A stretch of 7,158 nt of DNA from Candidatus Coatesiibacteriota bacterium (GTDB lineage Bacteria > RBG-13-66-14), in NCBI GenBank assembly GCA_014728185.1, contig WJMB01000005.1, positions 1-7,158 on the forward strand, given 5' to 3'. The notes beneath the pieces were generated by a model. The model ran no database searches. It saw only the letters and a list, made by a program, of their open reading frames with translations, and was not told where the DNA came from. The translations under genes were made by a program, and so were the position numbers. This document shows positions 1 through 4,689 of the stretch, piece after piece (position 1 is the first letter of the stretch; each line of letters opens with the position of its first letter).

Positions 1-1
1 C

Positions 2-778
2 TTCAAACGCCTGTTCACCCAGGGGATGGTCACCCTGGGCGGCAAGGCGATGAGCAAGAGCCGGGGCAACGTGGTGGGCATCGACGTGGTCTGCGACAAA
101 TACGGCGCCGACACCGGACGGCTGTTCACCCTCTTCGCCTCGCCGCCGGACCGTGAGATGGAGTGGACCGAGGAAGGCGTCGAGGGTATCTACCGCTTCC
201 TGGGCCGGCTCTGGCGGCTTTTCGACGGGCGCTGGGAGCTTGACGCCGTCGACTACGACCCCGACGCCCTGGACGACGAGCTGAAGGCCCTACACAGAAA
301 ACGTCATTCGGTAGTCAAAAAATTCACCGAAGACATCGAGCGGATTCACTTCAACACGGCCATCGCCCAGGCCATGGAGCTGGTCAACGATATCTACGGC
401 TACGAGGCCCACGGCGAGGTCGTCCCGTTGGCCCAGCCCGTGGTCGCCGCCTGCCTGCGCGATTTGGTCGACGCCCTGGCGCCCTTCGCCCCCTTCATCT
501 GCGAGGAGCTCAACGAGCGCCTGGGGGAGAACGAATCCGTCCACGACCGCCCCTGGCCGAGCTGGGACGAAGACGCCCTGGAAGCCGACTTTTTGGTCTA
601 CCCAATTCAGGTCAATGGTAAAATCAGGGACCAGCTACGCATCGCCGCCTCGGCTACGGAGGATGAGATCCGTGATGCCGCCCTCGGCATGGACAACGTA
701 TCCCGTTACACCGAAGGCAGGCAGGTCAAGTTCTTCAAGGTCGTGCCCGGCAAGCTGGTGACCATCGCGGTCAAGTAG
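2..778 (+). CDS. leuS: Leucyl-tRNA synthetase, C-terminal part (5' end outside window)
   Basis: This is the last 258 codons of a class Ia leucyl-tRNA synthetase, the cytoplasmic enzyme that charges tRNA-Leu with leucine using ATP. The reading frame is open from base 2, so the gene starts before the window. Near the visible start is the catalytic-loop signature AMSKSRGNVV, the KMSKS motif that stabilises the adenylation transition state (bases about 47-76). It is followed by the helical anticodon-binding domain and then by the small C-terminal domain typical of bacterial LeuRS, which starts VNGKIRDQL, ends VVPGKLVTIAVK and contacts the tRNA elbow. Length and order of these parts are normal and nothing is broken. 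No gene overlaps it; the next gene on the same strand begins 77 bases downstream. The HIGH motif and editing domain lie outside the window. The family call is firm. Confidence 0.96.
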   Translation, partial: FKRLFTQGMVTLGGKAMSKSRGNVVGIDVVCDKYGADTGRLFTLFASPPDREMEWTEEGVEGIYRFLGRLWRLFDGRWELDAVDYDPDALDDELKALHRKRHSVVKKFTEDIERIHFNTAIAQAMELVNDIYGYEAHGEVVPLAQPVVAACLRDLVDALAPFAPFICEELNERLGENESVHDRPWPSWDEDALEADFLVYPIQVNGKIRDQLRIAASATEDEIRDAALGMDNVSRYTEGRQVKFFKVVPGKLVTIAVK

Positions 779-812
779 CCTGTTCTTCCCGAGCCATCCA
801 CGCTTCTCGCCC

Positions 813-832
813 CGGTGGAGACACCTCCGCCG
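813..832 (+). other. GC-rich hairpin between leuS and the flavodoxin gene
   Basis: CGGTGGAG (813-820) can pair with CTCCGCCG (825-832) across a 4-nt loop. This gives 8 bp with one G-U pair in RNA. It lies 34 bases after the leuS stop, where a terminator would be expected, but no T-run follows on the plus strand. It could be a weak or Rho-assisted terminator, or a leader hairpin of the next gene. Confidence 0.35.
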
Positions 833-855
833 TCTAACGCTTATCAAGGGGGACC

Positions 856-1374
856 ATGAAGGTACTCATCGGTTACGCCTCGGGCTACGGCTCGACGAAA
901 TCCTACGCCGAGATCGTCGGCGAGGAGCTGCGCGGCGCCGGCCACGAGGTCGACGTCGTCGACGCCCGGGAGGCCGGGGAGCTCGAGGGCTACGACCACG
1001 TGATCATCGGCGGCAGCTTGCGCGCCGGCAACTGGCTGGGCCACGCCCGCAAGCTGGCCAAGCGCGCCCTGAAGGCCGGCAAGGCCAACAGCGTTTTCAT
1101 CTGCTGCATGGCCGCCACCAGCGACGAAGGACGCCGACAGCTCGACGAGCAGACCCTGCCCAAGCTGCGCTCCAAGCTGCCCGAGCTGGCCTGGGACCAG
1201 GCCGGCCTCTTCCCCGGCATGCGCAACATGGACCAGTACGGCTTCCCCATCCGCGGCATCATGCGGAAGATGGCCGAGAAGGCCGGCGACGAGAACCCGG
1301 AGGAGCCCAAGGACTACCGGGACTTCGAGCTGGCCCGCCGCTGGGCGCGGGAGCTGGCCGGCAAGCTGGCCTAG
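856..1374 (+). CDS. Flavodoxin-domain protein, HemG-like (protoporphyrinogen oxidase type)
   Basis: The 172-aa protein has a flavodoxin fold that should bind FMN non-covalently. Residues 1-20 form the first beta strand and phosphate-binding loop (MKVLIGYASGYGSTKSYAEI), with the small and hydroxyl residues expected around the FMN phosphate. Residues about 48-62 (HVIIGGSLRAGNW) are the second flavin loop, close to the G-x-S-x-R form seen in HemG and the Flavodoxin_5 family. The C-terminus (DYRDFELARRWARELA) also fits that family. HemG oxidises protoporphyrinogen IX in haem synthesis and passes electrons to menaquinone. Many paralogues of this length have no assigned substrate, so only the flavodoxin family is firm. 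The ATG start is supported by an AAGGGGG Shine-Dalgarno at 846-852. The gene faces fur tail to tail, about 200 bases away. No haem gene is visible nearby. Confidence 0.82.
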   Translation: MKVLIGYASGYGSTKSYAEIVGEELRGAGHEVDVVDAREAGELEGYDHVIIGGSLRAGNWLGHARKLAKRALKAGKANSVFICCMAATSDEGRRQLDEQTLPKLRSKLPELAWDQAGLFPGMRNMDQYGFPIRGIMRKMAEKAGDENPEEPKDYRDFELARRWARELAGKLA

Positions 1375-1458
1375 ATACCGCCGAAGATGACACGGTCAAC
1401 TGCGTCGGGTTTCATCTTTCTTCGACGGGCCGTTCTCGGTCGGGCTGAAATTGTATGC

Positions 1459-1496
1459 GAAAACGGGCGTCCGGGTGAGACAAACCCGAACGCCCG
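1459..1496 (-). terminator. Intrinsic terminator of fur
   Basis: Arms at 1464-1476 and 1484-1496 form a 13-position GC-rich stem with a 7-nt loop. The single plus-strand C/A mismatch becomes a G-U pair in the minus-strand transcript. On the minus strand the stem is followed directly by TTTT and then CGCATAC. This is a standard Rho-independent terminator about 80 bases after the fur stop. The plus strand has only a weak T content after the stem, so any action on the flavodoxin transcript is uncertain. Confidence 0.75.
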
Positions 1497-1577
1497 CCTT
1501 GTCGATGTCATGGAGTACTCACCCGGCAATCCAGCGGACCTGGGACAGCCTCCGAGTGGGGGAGGCGAGAGGGTGAA

Positions 1578-2084
1578 TCACTCCCCGTGCTGCCGAACGG
1601 CGCTCCGTCGCCAGGCGCCGTTGTCGGACTCGCCGTCGTCGGCGATCTCACGACGGCAGGCGCCGCAGAGTCCGGTGATCTCCAGGGTGTGGGAGAGGGG
1701 TTCGAAGCCGGCCTCTTTGCAGAGCTTGCGCTGCAGGGTCTCGATCTCCGGGCTGCGCACCTCGATGATCTTGCCGCAGCGGCGGCAGATCAGGTGGTCA
1801 TGGTGATCGACGTTGATTTCGTAGTGCCGGTGGCCCTCGCCCAGGTTGCTGCAGGTCAACAGACCCGCCTCGACCAGCAGGTCCAGGGTGCGGTAGACGG
1901 TGGCCCGGCTGACGTAGAGTGGACCCTTGCTCAAGCTCTGGGCGATCATCTCGGCGCTGGGGTGGCCGCCGTTCTCCCAGAGGGATTTCAGGATGGCCAA
2001 TCGCTCGACGGTGCAGCGCAAGCCGTTCTTGGAGAGGTACCTGCGGAGCTGTCGTTCGGCCTCTTCGTAGTTGGACGCGGCCAT
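1578..2084 (-). CDS. fur: Fur-family metal-dependent repressor, iron-type
   Basis: The 168-aa protein has the Fur layout. An N-terminal winged helix (about residues 10-85) carries the recognition helix VSRATVYRTLDLLVEAG (58-74). A dimerisation and metal domain follows. Cys100/Cys103 and Cys140/Cys143 form the structural zinc site. His41 (HPSAE), His85, His87 and Glu89 (GHRHYE), His94, His95, Asp96 and His97 (HHDH), Glu108 and His132 match the regulatory metal ligands of Fur proteins. At the positions where PerR uses Asp (its D85 and D104) this protein has Glu (E89, E108). That favours an iron-sensing Fur over a peroxide sensor; a zinc sensor is not excluded. With bound metal it should repress iron uptake and storage genes. 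The ATG start at 2084 follows AGGTGA. A promoter, two candidate operators and a terminator surround it. The C-terminal 20 residues are polar and likely disordered. Confidence 0.92.
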   Translation of the reverse strand: MAASNYEEAERQLRRYLSKNGLRCTVERLAILKSLWENGGHPSAEMIAQSLSKGPLYVSRATVYRTLDLLVEAGLLTCSNLGEGHRHYEINVDHHDHLICRRCGKIIEVRSPEIETLQRKLCKEAGFEPLSHTLEITGLCGACRREIADDGESDNGAWRRSAVRQHGE

Positions 2085-2141
2085 GAAACATCACCTGCCT
2101 TGTCGGCCCGCCGCGCGGGAGGGGCTCTCGGTGGGGCGTCG

Positions 2142-2159
2142 CCGCTGTATATTCAGCGG
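2142..2159 (-). other. Hairpin in the fur leader
   Basis: CCGCTG (2142-2147) and CAGCGG (2154-2159) pair perfectly across a 6-nt A/T loop. It lies in the roughly 135-nt untranslated leader between the fur promoter and the start codon. No T-run follows in the direction of transcription. Its role is unknown. Confidence 0.4.
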
Positions 2160-2170
2160 TTCCGTCTCGG

Positions 2171-2193
2171 AAAAAGCGCCGCCCTCGCGCGGC
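2171..2193 (-). other. Attenuator-like hairpin with T5 in the fur leader
   Basis: Read on the minus strand, GCCGC (2193-2189) pairs with GCGGC (2182-2178) across a 6-nt loop, followed by GC and then TTTTT (2175-2171). This is the shape of a short intrinsic terminator. It lies about 25-50 nt after the predicted transcription start and before the fur start codon, so it could attenuate fur transcription. The stem is only 5 bp, so this is tentative. Confidence 0.35.
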
Positions 2194-2199
2194 ATGAAT

Positions 2200-2214
2200 T
2201 GAGAAGTCATCTCA
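2200..2214. promoter_or_regulatory. Candidate Fur-type operator at the fur transcription start
   Basis: TGAGAAG-T-CATCTCA is a 7-1-7 inverted repeat with one mismatched pair, the geometry of Fur-family boxes (TGATAAT-n-ATTATCA). It matches 9 of the 14 arm positions of that consensus. It starts about 10 bases downstream of the fur -10 box, so a bound dimer would block the initiating polymerase. That fits negative autoregulation. The assignment rests on geometry and position. Confidence 0.5.
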
Positions 2215-2224
2215 TTCGCTCTTC

Positions 2225-2253
2225 ATCATAGCCCCTTTTTCGGATAGTGTCAA
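2225..2253 (-). promoter_or_regulatory. Sigma70-type promoter of fur
   Basis: On the minus strand a perfect -35 box TTGACA (2253-2248) is separated by exactly 17 bases from a -10 box TATGAT (2230-2225), which has five of six consensus bases. Transcription should begin near 2218 and give a leader of about 135 nt before the fur ATG. This is the strongest promoter seen in the window. Confidence 0.8.
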
Positions 2254-2264
2254 GATAGACTATC
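2243..2264. promoter_or_regulatory. GATAG-repeat palindrome overlapping the fur -35 box
   Basis: GATAGACTATC (2254-2264) is a perfect 5-1-5 palindrome directly upstream of the fur -35 box. A further GATAG at 2243-2247 overlaps the promoter, so three GATA-type half-sites lie in 22 bases. Fur boxes are often described as arrays of GATAAT-like units, so this could be a second operator. Binding by Fur is inferred. Confidence 0.45.
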
Positions 2265-2308
2265 AATTTCATCGGCATACTGGGTTTTAGGCCCCACACA
2301 ACGATAAA

Positions 2309-2338
2309 CGGGAGACCCGTTGTATAATGGGTCTCCCG
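2309..2338 (-). terminator. Perfect 10-bp hairpin, possible minus-strand terminator
   Basis: CGGGAGACCC (2309-2318) and GGGTCTCCCG (2329-2338) form a perfect 10-bp stem with a 10-nt A/T-rich loop. On the minus strand it is followed by TTTAT, a modest T-run. On the plus strand no T-run follows. It could insulate fur from transcription entering from the right, or be part of a small RNA. Confidence 0.45.
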
Positions 2339-2347
2339 GTCGGCGGT

Positions 2348-2376
2348 GGAAGCCACGATGGTTCAGCTTCCTTTTT
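2348..2376 (+). terminator. Plus-strand hairpin followed by T5
   Basis: GGAAGC (2348-2353) pairs with GCTTCC (2366-2371) across a 12-nt loop and is followed at once by TTTTT (2372-2376). It resembles an intrinsic terminator on the plus strand, yet no plus-strand gene lies upstream within the intergenic region. It may end a short non-coding transcript divergent from fur. Confidence 0.45.
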
Positions 2377-2550
2377 CAATTGAATGTTATGCACTCAGTT
2401 CGGACCTGATCGTGCTTGGAACCTGCTGATAGTACACATCTAGATCCATAAGGATTTGTTACAGAACGCGTAGTGAACAAGCGGCAAAGACACGGGACGA
2501 GCTAATGATAAGAGCATCATTTCAGCAGCGCGAACTCCGTATTGCTTCGA

Positions 2551-2629
2551 GGCATCATGGAACTTGTTCGGACCAAATCGGTGCCGGTATTGAAAGGTTC
2601 ACCGAGCAGACATTCGCTGTTCGGGTGCG
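2551..2629 (+). repeat. Structured dispersed repeat, copy A
   Basis: This is the first of three related copies. The left block 2551-2576 matches copy B (4455-4480) in 25 of 26 positions. The right block 2600-2629 matches B (4502-4531) in 27 of 30. The roughly 23 bases between them have diverged. The right block contains a hairpin: CGAGCAG (2603-2609) pairs with CTGTTCG (2617-2623), with one G-U pair in RNA. Weak similarity continues about 10 bases upstream. No coding frame is shared by the copies, so a structured non-coding element is likelier than a gene fragment. Confidence 0.75.
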
Positions 2630-3220
2630 TCGCGCTTTGATCCCGATACTATCAAGTAAAGCCTTAAGGATCATCACACGAAACTAAACCTTTACTTTCA
2701 TTTGCTGAGAGCTGCTGCAAGTGATTTGCTCTTGATGCTTGCTTACTGAAAGCTTAAACTCGATAAAGCGCTGGCTGATCCCAAGGCATTAACAAGCAAC
2801 AGACTGCTTGAACGCTAACCTTTTCTAGTTGAAGCCACCGGACCAGTTTGCGGGATAGCCGTCTTTCCGGCAATACATGCAACAAAGCGCGGGAGAAACC
2901 TGGTGCCACACAACAACTGCTGGGATAACTGCCAAGATGTGAAAGCTTTAGAATTATTCATATCCGAAAGCATAGCAAAGAACCGGTTCAAGTGAGAGTG
3001 ATAAGCCCAATCCCTATTGCTTGATAACGATGCAGTTATGAGTCGAGTCGCAATCGGATGGCTGCAAATTGGACGCCACTAAGCAGGGTAGGTTGTCCAC
3101 CGGGCATTCCCCTTGCAGCCGCCACTTTTGCTGCTGATAAGTGACAGGCACAACTGCTACTACACGGTGTTATCAACGGTATGCAATCACAACCCGGTCC
3201 GAACAGGGCACACGATTCCA

Positions 3221-3295
3221 ATCCGAGTGGCTGACAAGCACTCGGATAACCCCGCTTTGCCAGCCCAGTATGGTCCAATCACGTTCCATGACGCC
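3221..3295 (-). repeat. Structured dispersed repeat, copy C (inverted)
   Basis: Read on the minus strand, the left block (3295-3271) matches copy A in 21 of 25 positions. About 50 nt from its start comes a hairpin at the same place as in copies A and B: CCGAGTG (3245-3239) with CACTCGG (3229-3223), inside a perfect 8-bp outer repeat at 3221-3228 and 3240-3247. Stem bases differ from copy A but remain paired. With copy A it brackets most of the low-GC region in inverted orientation. It is the most diverged copy and was recognised by order and spacing as well as by identity. Confidence 0.65.
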
Positions 3296-3357
3296 TTCTA
3301 TTGATCTGGAATGACACGGCATGACCCGTTGGCTGAGCGTCCTTTACTCCGGCGCCG

Positions 3358-3382
3358 CCGGGGCGTCGCTACGACGCCCCGG
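3358..3382 (+). other. 11-bp leader hairpin before the membrane-protein gene
   Basis: Bases 3358-3368 pair perfectly with 3372-3382 in an 11-bp GC-rich stem with the loop CTA. It ends 38 bases before the Shine-Dalgarno of the gene that starts at 3432. No T-run follows, so it is not a simple terminator. A structured 5' leader, possibly regulatory, is plausible, but I could match the surrounding sequence to no known riboswitch. Confidence 0.5.
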
Positions 3383-3431
3383 GCAACCTCGACCGGACTC
3401 GCTGCTTCTCACAAACCTTCAAGGAGCCGGT

Positions 3432-3980
3432 ATGAACGAGCGTTCCACCGACACTCTGACGGCGCCGACGCTGGATATCGGCAGCCTGCGCGGCCTGCTG
3501 CACAACGCCCTGCTGCTGGCCTCCGCCTGGGCGCTGCCCGCCCTGGCCCACCTCATCGGCGCGCCGGTGCTCTGGCTGCTGCCCATGCACTGGCCGGTGA
3601 TTCTGGCCGGGCTCCTCTACGGCTGGCGCGGCGGCCTGGCTGTGGGGCTGCTGGCCCCGACACTGAGCCTGCTGCTCTCCGGTCGTCCCGCCGGAATCCA
3701 CCTGGCGCTGATGACCGCCGAGCTCGGAGTCTACGGCCTGGTCGCCGGACTGGCGGCCGGTCGGGAGCGTCTGCGCGAGCGCTGGGGCGCGTTAACCGCC
3801 CTGGTCTGCGGACGGCTGGTCTACGCCCTCGGCCTGGCGCTGAGCCTGGGCGGCGGTGACTACTACGCGCTCCTCGGCGCGGCTCTACTGCCCGGGCTGC
3901 CCGCCGCCGCGGCGATGTTTATCGTCCTGCCGCCCCTGGCCCGCCGGTTGCGCTCGGCGGCCGACCGCGACGGAGACTGA
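3432..3980 (+). CDS. Polytopic membrane protein, ECF-transporter S-component-like
   Basis: The 182-aa protein is almost entirely hydrophobic after a polar start of about 18 residues, with five or six likely membrane helices. The segment from residue 50, LPMHWPVILAGLLYGWRGG, followed by a Pro76/Ser79 helix, SGRP (83-86) and AELGVYGLVAGL (96-107), follows the pattern of small S-components of energy-coupling-factor importers. In such systems the S-component captures a vitamin or its precursor and shared ATPases drive uptake. No ATPase or T-component gene is in the window, so it would use a shared module encoded elsewhere. The substrate cannot be told. The ATG at 3432 is chosen over upstream in-frame starts because AAGGAG (3421-3426) sits 5 bases before it and the upstream residues are not membrane-like. 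It converges on the XRE gene with 11 bases between their stop codons. Confidence 0.7.
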   Translation: MNERSTDTLTAPTLDIGSLRGLLHNALLLASAWALPALAHLIGAPVLWLLPMHWPVILAGLLYGWRGGLAVGLLAPTLSLLLSGRPAGIHLALMTAELGVYGLVAGLAAGRERLRERWGALTALVCGRLVYALGLALSLGGGDYYALLGAALLPGLPAAAAMFIVLPPLARRLRSAADRDGD

Positions 3981-3991
3981 GCGGCTCCGAG

Positions 3992-4222
3992 TCAGTGGTG
4001 TCCGTTGCCGGCCAGCGTCTCCTCGAGCAGCCGCAGCGGTGTGATGCCCAGCCCCTCGGCCAGGCGGATCAGGTTGCGCACGGTGATGTTGCGCTCACCG
4101 CGCTCGATCGAACCGATATAGGTGCGGTGCAGTCCGACGCGCAGCGCCAGGTCCTCCTGGCTGATCCCCAGATTTGAGCGGTAGCGCCGCACACTGGTCC
4201 CCAGAGACTGTTGATGTCCCAT
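3992..4222 (-). CDS. Small XRE-family helix-turn-helix repressor
   Basis: The 76-aa protein consists almost wholly of a Cro/C1-type five-helix DNA-binding domain. Helices 2 and 3 are SQEDLALRVGLHRTYIGSIE (residues 21-40), the classic HTH, followed by RGERNITVRNLIRLAEGLGI (41-60) and the ending TPLRLLEE. The size and the HRTYIGSIERGERN signature resemble controller (C) proteins of restriction-modification systems and many stand-alone regulators. No methylase or nuclease gene is nearby, so a stand-alone repressor is likelier here. The ATG at 4222 follows a strong AGGGGGA Shine-Dalgarno (4237-4231). A cluster of ACTGACAT-type half-sites lies 60-86 bases upstream and suggests autoregulation. A 36-codon plus-strand ORF begins on the other side of those sites. 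Target genes are unknown. Confidence 0.88.
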   Translation of the reverse strand: MGHQQSLGTSVRRYRSNLGISQEDLALRVGLHRTYIGSIERGERNITVRNLIRLAEGLGITPLRLLEETLAGNGHH

Positions 4223-4281
4223 ATAAAATGTCCCCCTGTTTGGCTGATGATTACCTCTCGATGATCAGCTTAACGGGGGTG

Positions 4282-4308
4282 ACTGACATAGACTGTCATC
4301 ATGTCAGT
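4282..4308. promoter_or_regulatory. Candidate operator of the XRE repressor
   Basis: Three related 8-bp half-sites lie within 27 bases: ACTGACAT (4282-4289), ACTGTCAT (4292-4299, one mismatch) and the inverted ATGTCAGT (4301-4308). The outer two form a perfect 8-bp inverted repeat with an 11-base gap. TGACA (4284-4288) and TGTCA (4294-4298) form a second, overlapping inverted repeat. This helically phased arrangement is typical of small XRE repressors that bind as paired dimers upstream of their own gene. The assignment rests on symmetry and position. Confidence 0.6.
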
Positions 4309-4328
4309 GATCGATGTATTTATGCTCC

Positions 4329-4439
4329 ATGAACAACAAGATGGTGCGCATCCGGGTGGGCGTGGGCTTGTGCGGGATCGCCTTCTGGGTGGCAAGAGGG
4401 GGTTACCAATCGCGCTTGAACTTTCACGTAGGCCGATAG
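4329..4439 (+). CDS. Doubtful 36-residue ORF, possible gene remnant
   Basis: An ATG opens a 36-codon frame beginning MNNKMVRIRVGVGLCGIAFW. The start is basic and is followed by a short hydrophobic stretch (about residues 9-22), as in a small membrane peptide or the beginning of a truncated membrane protein. The first two thirds are GC-rich like real genes here, and the end is not. No ribosome-binding site precedes it, and its 3' end runs into an inverted repeat. It lies divergent to the XRE gene across the operator, the usual place for a controlled partner gene. I do not recognise it, and it may well not be translated. Confidence 0.22.
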   Translation: MNNKMVRIRVGVGLCGIAFWVARGGYQSRLNFHVGR

Positions 4440-4454
4440 TTCGCAATTGGTAAC
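4402..4454. repeat. 13-bp inverted repeat abutting repeat copy B
   Basis: GTTACCAATCGCG (4402-4414) and CGCAATTGGTAAC (4442-4454) are inverted copies matching in 12 of 13 positions, separated by 27 bases. The right arm ends exactly where repeat copy B begins. On the minus strand the one mismatch would be a G-U pair. It could be a long hairpin of an RNA, or the edge of an inserted element. No target-site duplication was found. Confidence 0.55.
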
Positions 4455-4531
4455 GGCATCATGGAACTTGTTCGGTCCAACAAGGGCTGAGCAAGCGAGG
4501 TCACCGAGCAGGCATCCGCTGTTTGGGTGCG
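4455..4531 (+). repeat. Structured dispersed repeat, copy B
   Basis: This copy matches copy A over a left block (4455-4480, 25/26) and a right block (4502-4531, 27/30), with a diverged middle and a 1-base length difference that would break any shared reading frame. CGAGCAG (4505-4511) pairs with CTGTTTG (4519-4525) through G-U pairs, so the hairpin of copy A survives a base change. It shares the hexamer GGGCTG in its middle with copy C. A strong terminator lies about 90 bases downstream, so copy B could sit in a transcript ending near 4650. Confidence 0.75.
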
Positions 4532-4618
4532 CTTGGCTTCGATTCCTTCACAAAAAAACTGATGGCATCCCCCAACAGATCTGGAGCAGCAGAGCTTGGC
4601 CGTACTCGGGCCGAGGAA

Positions 4619-4650
4619 AACCGGCGACCGTGGTCGCCGGTTATTGTTTT
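4619..4650. terminator. Strong bidirectional intrinsic terminator
   Basis: AACCGGCGACC (4619-4629) and GGTCGCCGGTT (4632-4642) form a perfect 11-bp palindrome around a 2-base centre, in effect a 10-bp stem with a 4-nt loop. On the plus strand it is followed by ATTGTTTT; on the minus strand it is followed by TTTTCC. It is placed to end the minus-strand remnant at 4690-4902 and any plus-strand transcript through repeat copy B. Confidence 0.8.
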
Positions 4651-4689
4651 CGATTTAGATGAGAGCTCGCCGCACCAAACACGCTTCCC

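Larger units (their letters stand above)
2265..3431. other. Gene-poor, lower-GC intergenic region
   Basis: Roughly 1.2 kb lies between the fur promoter and the membrane-protein start without a convincing gene. Its base composition differs sharply from its neighbours: 25/60 G+C at 2701-2760 and 29/60 at 2461-2520, against about 70% in comM. Short open frames exist (for example 2505-2687 +, 3113-3304 +, 3036-3278 -). They lack a ribosome-binding site, have no periodic GC-rich third codon position, and resemble no family I know. The region holds several perfect short hairpins (such as 2793-2810), two hairpins near 2309-2376, and two copies of a structured repeat. No rRNA, tRNA, tmRNA, RNase P or SRP RNA signature was recognised. 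Confidence 0.7.

Noticed and set aside
1587..2231. Long plus-strand ORF of 214 codons
   Set aside because: It is antisense to fur in a GC-rich region; the minus-strand frame carries all Fur motifs and has the promoter and terminator.
2323..2328. Perfect TATAAT on the plus strand
   Set aside because: It lies in the loop of a perfect hairpin, with no -35-like sequence at 16-18 bases and no correctly spaced extended -10 TG.
2986..3030. GGTTCAAGT-like T-loop suggesting a tRNA
   Set aside because: The flanking bases do not form a T-stem, and no acceptor or anticodon arm could be drawn.
3036..3278. Minus-strand ORF of 80 codons in the low-GC region
   Set aside because: It begins at a non-ATG codon without a ribosome-binding site, is Cys/Ser/Leu-rich without a domain, and overlaps repeat copy C.
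3302..3315. String resembling the TGATCTGGA segment of a TPP riboswitch
   Set aside because: The other conserved parts of the TPP aptamer, including CTGAGA and its pairing arms, are absent in the right order.
4447..4662. Plus-strand ORF of 71 codons running through repeat copy B
   Set aside because: It has no ribosome-binding site, runs through the terminator hairpin, and its frame is not shared with copies A and C.
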